Positions 1-7,552 of a DNA stretch of 64,000 bases are shown here, in pieces. A program made the translations under genes and the position numbers. Source of the stretch: Amycolatopsis sp. 2-15 (GTDB taxonomy: Bacteria > Actinomycetota > Actinomycetes > Mycobacteriales > Pseudonocardiaceae); assembly GCF_030285625.1 (NCBI RefSeq), contig NZ_CP127294.1, forward strand, positions 7,224,001 to 7,288,000, given 5' to 3'. The notes beneath the pieces are model-generated. The model saw nothing but the letters and a program-made list of their open reading frames with translations. It did not search any database and had not been told where the DNA came from. Position 1 is the stretch's first letter, and each line of letters starts with the position of its first letter.

Positions 1-705
1 CTGGATCATCAAGGTACTCACGACCGGTGTCGGGGAGACGACGAGCGACTTCCTCGCGCACCTGATCGACCCGGTGATCGCGGTGGCGCTGGCCGGCCTG
101 GCGTTGGCCGTGTCCCTTGTTGCGCAGTTTCGCGCGCGTTCCTACCGTCCGGCGTTGTACTGGACGACCGTGCTGCTGGTCAGCGTGTTCGGGACCATCG
201 CGGCCGATGTCGCCCATGTGGGCCTGGGCGTGCCGTACGCGGTGTCGACGGCGGCCTTCGCTGTCGCGCTGGGCGTGGTCTTCCTGCTGTGGTACCGGTT
301 CGAGAAGACGCTGTCGATCCACAAGATCCGCACACCGCGCCGCGAGTTCTTCTACTGGCTCGCCGTCGGCACAACCTTCGCGCTGGGCACCGCCGTCGGC
401 GATCTGACCGCGACGACGTTGCACCTCGGGTATCTCGGCTCCGGCATCGGGTTCGCGGTGGTTATCGCTCTCCCGGCGATCGCGACCCGGTTCCCCGGCG
501 CGAGTCGCGTCGGCACGTTCTGGGCGGCGTACATCCTCACGCGGCCACTGGGTGCGTCCTTTGCGGACTGGTTCGGTGTCGGGCCCGACCGAGGGGGGTG
601 GGTCTGGGGACCGGGCCTGTCAGTCTCGTGCTGCTGCTCGTGATCGCCGCGCTCGTCGGCGGACATGTCGCGACCGGCTCCGGCTCCGTCCCGCGGAACC
701 GGTAG
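1..705 (+). pseudogene. COG4705-type membrane protein, 5'-partial and frameshifted
   Basis: The frame is open from base 2 and encodes a multispanning membrane protein with the family's conserved stretches TTGVGETTSDFL, ADVAHVGLGVPYAVST, LSIHKIRTPRREFFYW and YILTRPLGASFADW. The start lies upstream of the window. At the G-run near 591-597 the frame breaks: one frame ends in a nonsense tail at 643, while the frame ending at 705 continues with the family-like ending GLGTGPVSLVLLLVIAALVG. A one-base homopolymer indel, real or a sequencing error, explains this. The function of the family is unknown. It ends 7 bases before the glycosyltransferase start. Confidence 0.75.
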
Positions 706-712
706 CTCCGGG

Positions 713-1801
713 ATGCGCGTCGCCTTGGTGACCGAGACGTGGCTGCCCTCCGTCGACGGCATCGTGACGAGGCTGGTGGCCACGGTGCGGGAGCTGCACG
801 CGGCCGGTCATGACGTGCTGGTGATCGCGCCGGAGGGTCCGGGCTCGGCGGTGACCGGTGCAGCGGTGCGCACCGTACCGACGGTCGGCGCGACGTTCCT
901 CTACGGGGGCAAGCGGTGGGGCCTGCCGCTCCCGCGCGTCGGCCGGTACCTGCGCGAGTTCGACCCGACGTGGTCCACCTCGTGAACCCCGTTCTGCTCG
1001 GTGTGGCCGGGCTGCTCGCCGCGCGCCGGCAGCGCCGGCGGATCGTGGCGTCGTACCACACCGACATCGCCCGCTACGCCCATCATTACCGGCTCGGCCC
1101 CGCCGTACCCCTGATCTGGTCCCTGCTGCGCGCCCTGCACGGCCGCGCGCACCTCAACCTCGCCACCTCCACCGCGTCCGTCGACGACCTCGCCGGCCAC
1201 GGCATCACCGACGTGCGCCTCTGGCCCCGCGGCGTCGACCTCCGGCGTTTCCACCCCGCCTCCGGCCCTCGGCGTACCGGCCGGCCCGTCGCGCTCTACG
1301 TCGGCCGCCTGGCCGCCGAAAAGGGCCTGCAGCGTCTCGCCCGCTCGCCACGCCGTCCGGTGGCTTTCGGCTCGTGCTCGTCGGCGACGGCCCGGCCCCG
1401 GCGCAGCTCGAGTGCACCCTGCCGCCGGACACCGTGTTCACCGGCACGCTGTGCGGCGACGCACTCCGCCGAGGCCTACCGTTTCCGCCGACCTATTCGT
1501 CTTCCCCTCCACCACCGACACCCTCGGCCTCGTCCTCGCCGCCGCCCGCACCACGCTCCTCGGCACCACCGCCGCGCGGTTCTTCCCCGTCGACCGGCCC
1601 GCCGACCTGCCCGCCTGCGCCCGCGCGCTCCTCACCGAAGACCACCGCTCCGAAGCGCGCCGCCACGCCGCCGAGTCCGGTTGGGACACTGCGACCCACG
1701 GATTGCTGGCGATCTACGGCGAGGTTCTGGCGGTTCACGCGAGCAGGCCGCTGCCATACCAGTCGTGGTCGTCGCGCTCGCCGGGCAGGGTGAAGAGGTA
1801 G
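713..1801 (+). pseudogene. Glycosyltransferase (GT4, mannosyltransferase-like), multiply frameshifted
   Basis: Starting at ATG 713, the protein has the GT-B N-terminal pattern MRVALVTETWLPSVDGI. The frame shifts near 965 (FDP/DVVHLVNP), near 1350 (after LYVGRLAAEKGLQ, resuming at FRLVLVGDGPAP) and near 1480 (resuming at SADLFVFPSTTDTLGLVL). The usual catalytic EAMASG-type stretch after that motif is missing, so an internal deletion is likely as well. The family transfers sugars from NDP- or GDP-sugars to glycolipids; the motif YHTDIARYAHHY resembles the actinobacterial MgtA/PimB group. With three frame changes and a deletion it is very unlikely to be functional. Confidence 0.75.
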
Positions 1802-1975
1802 TCGCCGCCGAAGGGGCGCAGGTAGTCGGCCGGGGGCTCACCGGCGAGGCGGGCTTGCACGACTTCGAACCATGTAGAGGGAGGTTCTGCTGGTAGCAGC
1901 AGATCAGCCCGGCGTCGAGTTCCCGGTCGGGCGAGCAGCGGTCGCAACTGTAGGGACGGGGCAATATCGCCCCAA
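1735..1975 (-). pseudogene. Dyp-type peroxidase (EfeB-like) C-terminal remnant
   Basis: Minus-strand reading gives RELDAGLICCYQQNLPLHG in one frame and FEVVQARLAGEPPADYL followed by FTLPGERDDHDWYGSGLL in another, joined by a shift near 1880. This is the C-terminal end of Dyp-type haem peroxidases/deferrochelatases (DAGLLF.CYQ ... GGGYFF.LPG ... DW). No N-terminal part is present. Its 3' end overlaps the 3' end of the broken glycosyltransferase, so two remnants converge here. Confidence 0.6.
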
Positions 1976-2257
1976 TGGGCACCCGTCCACTCAATCGTTT
2001 GGCAAGCCCAGCTAATCAAAGTCAGGGCAAGGCGCTGGACAACAGGTCTCGCGCCCCGTTAACCGTGTCCACCGTGGATCGAGAAGGCAGCTATCGTTGA
2101 GCCTGGTCGAACCCGGTTCGGCAATGGCAGCCGTGCGCTCGGCTTGGTCCAGACCGGCTCATGCGCAGCGGGCCTCAACGACCTGTTCGCCCACGGCGAG
2201 AGGATCATCGCTGCCGCGAAGCGCTCACCGCCGAGGCTTCGCGCGGCCAGGCTCCGC
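1976..2257. other. Intergenic stretch without a supported gene
   Basis: I see no conserved protein, RNA or clear terminator in this stretch between the EfeB remnant and the 3' end of uppP. Short open frames here look like shadows. Confidence 0.4.
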
Positions 2258-3094
2258 TCAGGCGGACAGCAGGCCCGACGCCAGCGCGGCCAGCAGCGCG
2301 ACCCCCACGACAACGCGGTAGATCACGAAGGTCGTGAACGTGTGCGCCGCGACGAACTTCAGCAGCCACGCGATCGCGGCGTAGGCCACGACGAACGACA
2401 CGACCGTCCCGACCAAGAGCGGCAGCACGTCGACTCCGCCGCCGAGCGCGTCCTTCAGCTCGTAGAGGCCGGCTCCGGTCAGCGCCGGGATCGACAGGAA
2501 AAACGACAGCCGCGTGGCGGCAACCCGGTCCAGGCCCCGCAGGAGCCCGGTCGAGATCGTCGCGCCGGAGCGGGAGAACCCGGGGAACAGCAGGGCGAGG
2601 ATCTGCGACGAGCCGACCAGCATCGCGTCGGCGAACGTCGACTCGGCCTCCCCGCGTTTGCCCGTCCCGAACCGGTCCGCCGCCCACATGATCCCGCTGC
2701 CGGCGATGAGCGAGATCGCGACGACCCACAGCGACGCGAGCGGACCCTTCACCAGCGACTGGAACAGCAGGCCGGCGACGACGATCGGGATCGTGGCGAG
2801 GATGACCCACCAGGCGAACTTGTAGTCGTGTTCCTGGCGCGCCCGCGCGTTAACGAGCCCGCGCCCCCACGCCGCGGCGAACCGCACGATGTCGCGGAAG
2901 AAGTACACCAGCACCGCGGCGATGGCACCGACCTGGATCACCGCGGTGAACCCGACCACGGACTGGTCGTCGACCGGGATGCCGAGCAGCCCCTCGGCGA
3001 TCTTCAGGTGCCCGGTGGACGACACGGGCAGGAATTCGGTCAGGCCTTCCACGATCCCGAGGATCACCGACTGGCCGAGGTCGATCGCGCTCAA
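2258..3094 (-). CDS. uppP: Undecaprenyl-diphosphatase UppP (BacA)
   Basis: This 278-residue integral membrane enzyme removes a phosphate from undecaprenyl diphosphate to recycle the lipid carrier of cell-wall synthesis, and can give bacitracin tolerance. The two family signatures are intact: EGLTEFLPVSSTGHL at residues 16-30 and PGFSRSGATISTGLL in the second half, with about eight hydrophobic segments and normal length. The start codon is TTG at 3094, supported by an AAAGGAA ribosome site just upstream; no better in-frame start is near. It lies 30 bases downstream of dedA on the same strand, so the two are probably co-transcribed. Confidence 0.93.
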   Translation of the reverse strand: MSAIDLGQSVILGIVEGLTEFLPVSSTGHLKIAEGLLGIPVDDQSVVGFTAVIQVGAIAAVLVYFFRDIVRFAAAWGRGLVNARARQEHDYKFAWWVILATIPIVVAGLLFQSLVKGPLASLWVVAISLIAGSGIMWAADRFGTGKRGEAESTFADAMLVGSSQILALLFPGFSRSGATISTGLLRGLDRVAATRLSFFLSIPALTGAGLYELKDALGGGVDVLPLLVGTVVSFVVAYAAIAWLLKFVAAHTFTTFVIYRVVVGVALLAALASGLLSA

Positions 3095-3124
3095 CGCATT
3101 TTCCTTTGCCGAGGGACGGGAACA

Positions 3125-3751
3125 TCAGGAGCCGGCTCCGCGGCGCTGCTTGCGGCTCCGCAGGACCTCGAGCGCGAGCGGGATCAGCGAGACGATGACC
3201 ACGAGCGCGATGATCGGCAGCAGGTACTGGTCGACCCCCGGGATGCTCGCCCCGAGAAGGTACCCGGCGACCGTGACGCCGACCGACCACAGCAGCCCCC
3301 CGAAGACCTGCCACAGGGTGAACGTCCGCGCGGGCACGTCGAGGATGCCCGCGAGCGGGTTCAGCACTGTGCGCACAACCGGGATGAACCGGGCGAGGAC
3401 GATCGCTTTCGCGTGGCCGTAGCGGGTGAGGAGCTCCTCGGCTCTGGTCAGCCCGCGGTGCAAGTGCGCGTTGCTCGTGCGTGACAGGAGTGCCCGGCCC
3501 CCGCGGCGACCCAGCACGAACCCGGTCTGCGCCCCGAGCAGCGCACCGGCGACCGCCGCCACCAGCACGAGCGGCAGAGACAGGTGGACGGTGGCCGTAG
3601 CACTGGTGGTGCAGAACAGCCCGGCGGTGAACAGCAGCGAGTCACCAGGCAGGAAAAACCCGATCAGCAGGCCGGTTTCGGCGAACAGGACGAGAAACAC
3701 CCCCGCCGTGCCGAGGCTCGACAGCCACGACGTCGCGCTCAACGGAATCAT
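3125..3751 (-). CDS. DedA family membrane protein
   Basis: A roughly 208-residue DedA/SNARE-associated protein. It shows the N-terminal re-entrant region (FAETGLLIGFFLPGDSLLFTAG), the central GRRGGRALLSR segment, the conserved LARFIPVVRTVLNPLAG motif and C-terminal membrane segments ending in a basic tail. DedA proteins act as lipid-carrier flippases or scramblases and support membrane homeostasis, which fits its place directly upstream of uppP. ATG 3751 is preferred because the conserved region begins right after it; an upstream ATG at 3790 would run into the inverted repeat at 3785-3817. Intact. Confidence 0.88.
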   Translation of the reverse strand: MIPLSATSWLSSLGTAGVFLVLFAETGLLIGFFLPGDSLLFTAGLFCTTSATATVHLSLPLVLVAAVAGALLGAQTGFVLGRRGGRALLSRTSNAHLHRGLTRAEELLTRYGHAKAIVLARFIPVVRTVLNPLAGILDVPARTFTLWQVFGGLLWSVGVTVAGYLLGASIPGVDQYLLPIIALVVIVSLIPLALEVLRSRKQRRGAGS

Positions 3752-3784
3752 GCAGGAGACCGCCTTCCCCGGAGACCAAATATT

Positions 3785-3817
3785 CGACAATGATGTAGTA
3801 TTTCTACACCATTGTCG
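3785..3817. promoter_or_regulatory. 33-bp near-perfect inverted repeat, probable operator
   Basis: The arms CGACAATG (3785-3792) and CATTGTCG (3810-3817) are perfect, and the dyad continues inward with TGTAG and CTACA (3794-3798, 3804-3808), with one mismatched position between. It lies between the divergent dedA-uppP pair and the DUF2231 gene, in an AT-rich pocket. BlaI/MecI-type repressors bind TACA/TGTA dyads, so such a regulator is possible but not shown. Confidence 0.6.
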
Positions 3818-3962
3818 TTTTACGGGGTGGCCAGGCCCAGCGTTCGAACCCCAGACGCACCGGGCTCAGGCGTCCGTGCCGACCGCGCGCCCGAGCTCCG
3901 GACTACGAAGCCTGCGCCGTCGTCCGCTGCCCCTGAACCCCCGTCACCGCCCAAAGGAACCA

Positions 3963-4510
3963 ATGACCACGCTCAACGGCCTGCCCGCCCACATCCTGCT
4001 CGTACACGCCATCGTCGTACTGCTCCCCCTCGCCGCGCTGCTCCTCGTCCTCTGCGCGCTGTGGCCCGCCGCGCGACGCAAGCTGGCCGGGCCCAACGCC
4101 GTGCTCGCCGTCCTCGTGCTGGTCCTCGTCCCGATCACCACCGACGCCGGCGAATGGCTCGAGCGCCGCGTGGCCGCCACGCCACTCGTGTGCGCCCACA
4201 CCGAACTCGGCGACACCGCCGTCTACTCCGCCATCGCCGTCGCCGCGCTCGCCCTCGTGATCTGGTGGCGCCACCGCGAAAGCACCTCCCCGCCGACGGC
4301 CTCCCCCGCCGCGTACTGCGGCTGCCGGTCCCCCGCCGGGCCCTCCTCGCACCCCGCTCGACATCGGTCACCGCCGTCATCGCGGCCGCGGCGATCCTCG
4401 TCGCCGCCGGCGCCGCCTACGACATCTACCGCATCGGCGACTCCGGCGCGCAAGCCAGCTGGCAGGGCCAGTTCTCCGCCACCCCCGCACCCCGCGTCGG
4501 CCACCGGTGA
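3963..4510 (+). pseudogene. DUF2231-like membrane protein with C-terminal frameshift
   Basis: ATG 3963 is preceded by AAAGGA. The protein opens with MTTLNGLPAHILLVHAIVV and has at least three hydrophobic segments up to about residue 105, as in DUF2231 membrane proteins of unknown function. Around 4290-4340 the natural frame is lost. The last part, TSVTAVIAAAAILVAAGAAY and on to the stop at 4510, is in another frame. It has an intact DUF2231 relative at 58791. Confidence 0.6.
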
Positions 4511-5163
4511 CCGACTCGGATCACGCCGGCTCTTCGTGGCTCCCGCGCCTCCGTGCCAGCACACGAGCCAGGCTGGCGAGGCCGACGGACAGCACCGCGA
4601 GTCCGGCGACGTGGGTGCCTCGGGGTCAGAACGCCTGATCTTCTCGAGGCGATGGTTCACGGCTTCGTGTGACGCTCTGGCCTCCGCAGGCTTCAGCTGA
4701 ACCCGCGCAGAAACGACTTCACACACGACACTCCCGCACAGGTTCACGCCCCGTAACAACCAAGAATCGACGAACCCACGCGCTTCGAGTGAAAGCTGCC
4801 ACGGGACTCCCGCCATGGCTGGCCAGCAGTCTCGGCCGGGCCGAAATTGGGCAGTGGTGGGACGTGCGCGGGCATGCTCGTCGCGTGAGCACATGGTCCT
4901 GGCGATCTGCTCGGCTCGGTCGGGAGCGCCACCTACAGCACCGACGGTAGCCACGTTGATTTGCGTCGCGACCTGATGATAGGGGTTCGTGATTGCGCTG
5001 GTCAGGTTCTCGGCGGCGGCTGCGAGTCGTCGTGCTCGGTCAGGTCGCCCGCGTAGGCATCCCAGTTCAAAACAGCTCGGGCTGATGTGCGCGCTCGCGG
5101 CCGAAGCGATCCGCCGGGCGAGCAGATCACTGCTGACCGCAGACCTGGACCTCGCCGAGCGAG
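4511..5163. other. Intergenic stretch without a recognisable gene
   Basis: No conserved frame, RNA gene or repeat was recognised between the DUF2231 gene and the IS3 fragment. Several long overlapping frames exist on both strands but show no family motif. Confidence 0.4.
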
Positions 5164-5430
5164 ATGGCGGGATAGCACTTCGTGTTCCAAGGTTGAGAAG
5201 AACGACTCAGCCGCGGCGTTGTCGAAACATGACCCGGTCCTGCCCATCGACTGTCGAATACCGAGCTTGTTGCAGAGCACAGTGAAATCGTGCGCGGTGT
5301 AGGTAGAACCGCGGTCGGAGTGGAAGATCACACCGGCCACCCGTTCTCTTCCGCCGCGGGCGGCGACGGCCATTTTGATGGTCTCACCTGCGAGTTCAGC
5401 GTCCGGATGGACGCTGGTGGCGTAGCTCGG
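5164..5430 (-). mobile_element. IS3-family transposase (OrfB) fragment
   Basis: The minus strand encodes VIFHSDRGSTYTAHDF and SCFDNAAAESFFSTLEHEVL, the second Asp and the Glu regions of the IS3 OrfB integrase core. The first part of OrfB, the OrfA partner and the usual C-terminal block after EVLSRH are missing or out of frame. This is a dead remnant, apparently joined to a monooxygenase scrap just upstream. Confidence 0.8.
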
Positions 5431-5489
5431 GCGACTATCTCGTCCTCGAAACCGCGCGCGTCTCTTTCCCGACACGAGGGCCAAGGGGT

Positions 5490-5574
5490 GCCGGGCGCCG
5501 TCCAGCATCGCGAGGTTCGCGCCCGCCCCGGCGAACGGCGGCGTCAGGTGCGCCGCGTCGTCCAGCAAGGTCAC
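5490..5574 (-). pseudogene. FAD-dependent monooxygenase scrap
   Basis: A run of about 28 residues, LLDDAAHLTPPFAGAGANLA plus LDGA, matches the GD(A)AH...PP.GEGANLA.LD FAD-binding motif of TetX/PHBH-type flavoprotein monooxygenases. Nothing else of the gene is visible. The reading frame runs on into the IS3 fragment, so this marks an insertion or deletion junction. Confidence 0.5.
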
Positions 5575-5588
5575 GCCGGGCCAGGACT

Positions 5589-5861
5589 TCAGGTGCCGGG
5601 GTAGTTGAGCACGTCGAAGAGCGTGCGCAGGCGGATCCCCAGGCTGTGGCTTGCCGGGCCGGTGATCGTCACGGCGACGTGGTCGCCGTCGTCTTCGCGG
5701 TGGATGCGGGCCGCGAGCTCGGTTCTACCGATCAGCGGGTAGTCGGTGGTGCCGGAGCTATCCAGAGCCGCGGTGATCGCGGCCCAGTCCGAACCGTCGA
5801 AGTCGTAGCCGGCGTAGGTGCTGGTCAGTTCGAGGAACTTCTGGAGGTGCTGCGGGCACAA
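5589..5861 (-). CDS. Hypothetical 90-residue protein next to DUF6959 gene
   Basis: Reads MCPQHLQKFLELTSTYAGYD and ends in LRLRTLFDVLNYPGT-like sequence. It is soluble and acidic to neutral, with no motif I can name. It follows the DUF6959 gene by 24 bases on the same strand, which suggests co-transcription and a linked role. Codon use looks coding. It stops just before the monooxygenase scrap. Confidence 0.5.
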   Translation of the reverse strand: MCPQHLQKFLELTSTYAGYDFDGSDWAAITAALDSSGTTDYPLIGRTELAARIHREDDGDHVAVTITGPASHSLGIRLRTLFDVLNYPGT

Positions 5862-5885
5862 CCAGCCACTCGCGATGGTCTCGAC

Positions 5886-6155
5886 CTACGGTCGCCCGTA
5901 GGACGGGCGGATACCGCACGCGGCGAGCACACCGGCGTAGTCGTCGAGGATGCCGCCGAACTCGTCCGCCATGTACTGGGCGAGGTCGTGGATTTCTGGG
6001 TCGGGGTGAGCAGCTGCGGCGAGTTCACGCGCGTCGCCGACGAAGACGGACAGCGAGCCGGCAGAGAACACGATGCCCGGAAAGCTGCGTTCGGGCAGCT
6101 GCAGCACCGCGTAGTTGTGCTGACCGGTCAGCATTTCGACTTCGACCTTCGTCAT
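5886..6155 (-). CDS. DUF6959 family protein
   Basis: An 89-residue soluble protein beginning MTKVEVEMLTGQHNYAVLQL with PERSFPGIVFSAGSL, the N-terminal pattern of small actinobacterial DUF6959 proteins of unknown function. Length is normal for the family. It starts at ATG 6155 and probably forms a two-gene unit with the 90-residue protein downstream. Confidence 0.65.
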   Translation of the reverse strand: MTKVEVEMLTGQHNYAVLQLPERSFPGIVFSAGSLSVFVGDARELAAAAHPDPEIHDLAQYMADEFGGILDDYAGVLAACGIRPSYGRP

Positions 6156-6180
6156 GCGGCCATCTTGGTCGACCGGGCGC

Positions 6181-6275
6181 TAAGGACGAAAGGTCTCGAA
6201 CGTCGCGATGCCCGTGGCGTGGCCTTCGCCGTAGATGCGCCGGACGGAGTTCCAGTCGCGCGGCGCCAGGGCGGA
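6181..6275 (-). pseudogene. GNAT acetyltransferase N-terminal remnant
   Basis: The minus strand encodes APRDWNSVRRIYGEGHATGI followed by ATFETFRP and a stop. This resembles the opening of phosphinothricin/methionine-sulfoximine N-acetyltransferases (DW..VR.IY.EGIATG.ATFE). Only about 30 residues remain and the acetyl-CoA-binding part is absent. Confidence 0.45.
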
Positions 6276-6539
6276 CGGTGACGTCGGCGGGTACGTCGTC
6301 CGGGCGGGCCTCGTGGACAGTCACCCGGTTGGGGCTCGCGGCGGTGGGGTATCTCCCGGCCGTGATCACTCGCCGGGGGGACGCCGACTGTAGTTGTGCG
6401 GTGCTGGGCCATGGCCGCAGCCCCCTGAGCTGGCCGCGACCACACGACCATCTTGAAAACGTGTCTGAGCGTGTCTTGGTCCAGGTGGTGATCGCGTGGA
6501 GGTCTGCCGCGGACCGAGGAGAACCCGAGAGAGGTACCG

Positions 6540-6797
6540 ATGAACTTGCCCACCGAACTGGCCGCAACCGAGGGCGCGCACGTCGCCGTGGCCGTGGGAA
6601 TCGGGGCGCTGTGCCTGATCCCCTTGATCTTTTTCGTGGCCGCGCTTGTCAGCATCCTGGGTAGCCCGCTGACCGGCGGGATGAGACTTGTCTGGGTCGT
6701 GTTCGCGTTCTGCGCGCCGTTTCTCGGGCCGCTGCTGTGGTTCCTGGTGGGCCGGCGCAGCGCCGAAGCCGGGGGGCCCGCCGCATCAGCGGGATGA
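6540..6797 (+). CDS. Small PLDc_N-domain membrane protein
   Basis: An 85-residue protein with two transmembrane helices, at residues 16-42 and 50-70. The second carries LVWVVFAFCAPFLGPLLWFL, the signature of the phospholipase D-like N-terminal membrane domain (PLDc_N), here as a stand-alone peptide. ATG 6540 follows a GAGAGG ribosome site. Such proteins are common in actinobacteria; their role is unknown. Confidence 0.75.
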   Translation: MNLPTELAATEGAHVAVAVGIGALCLIPLIFFVAALVSILGSPLTGGMRLVWVVFAFCAPFLGPLLWFLVGRRSAEAGGPAASAG

Positions 6798-6886
6798 TCC
6801 CGGTGGGCCGGGCGGCGGCCCCGCCCGCCGCCCGCGGTGGCCGCACCCGGTGGGGGCATGGCAGCGACACGGGCCCGGTCCGGCAC

Positions 6887-6974
6887 GCGTACGCCGCCCC
6901 ACCGGCGTGCGGGGGCCTGCCGGGCAAGCATCGCCCGATGGGACCGCCTCCACGGGCGGTGGGGCGGCGTACGC
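6887..6974. repeat. Perfect 18-bp inverted repeat with 52-bp spacer
   Basis: GCGTACGCCGCCCCACCG at 6887-6904 is the exact reverse complement of 6957-6974. The surroundings (6800-7090) carry no convincing gene. It could be the ends of a small non-autonomous element or a strong transcript hairpin; I see no target duplication or U-tract. Confidence 0.6.
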
Positions 6975-7096
6975 GGAAGGGCTGGGCCCGAACCGGAATA
7001 CGCCAGGAACCTGCCGCGACAGAGTTTGGTCCCTCGGGTTGGTCATGCCTCGCAGTCGACTGCAGCCGGCTGTGGCGCGTCGATGACCGGGAGTGA

Positions 7097-7400
7097 TCAA
7101 CCGAGCGGGTTGGTGAGCAGCAGCTCCGTGTTGTGGTCGCCGACCGAGCCGACGCGGTTCAGGTCGACGTGGATGTCGTTGTAGGACAACTCGCGGTACG
7201 GGGCGGCAAGCGCTTGGGGGTTCCGCGCTGAATAGTCCACGGCGTACGGCGAGTCGGCTTCGATGAGCGTGGTGGAGATCGACAGCGTGCCGCCCACTGT
7301 TGTCCACCAGCTCGAGCACGCGCGCGTGCTGCGGGAAGTCGACGTGGGAGGCGGTGTTGATCTCCCAGAAACCGTGCGCGGGCTTGTCACCAGGATGCGG
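7097..7400 (-). pseudogene. Metallophosphoesterase (TIGR03767/PPA1498-like) C-terminal fragment
   Basis: Reading in from 7400, one frame gives HGFWEINTASHVDFPQHARV and LELVDNSG. After a one-base shift near 7298 a second gives GTLSISTTLIEADSPYAVDY and ELSYNDIHVDLNRVGS, ending HNTELLLTNPLG. This is the C-terminal third of the secreted metallophosphoesterase family. The metal-binding N-terminal domain is missing, so the remnant is not functional. Confidence 0.65.
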
Positions 7401-7552
7401 TGTGATCCCCTGCGGCCCAAAAGGTCCCCGGCATCAACGCCCTACTGCACCGAACCTTCAACGCAGCCGCCCGGACCGCCAACGCGTGAGGGGGTCGAAA
7501 TCGGGCCGGAACAGGTGTAGGCAGGAGTCGCGGTGGGTCGTGGAGGTGTCGG

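Noticed and set aside
2144..3484. Plus-strand open frame of 446 codons
   Set aside because: It is the antisense shadow of uppP and dedA, which carry strong family motifs on the minus strand; the shadow is arginine/glutamine/aspartate-rich low-complexity sequence.
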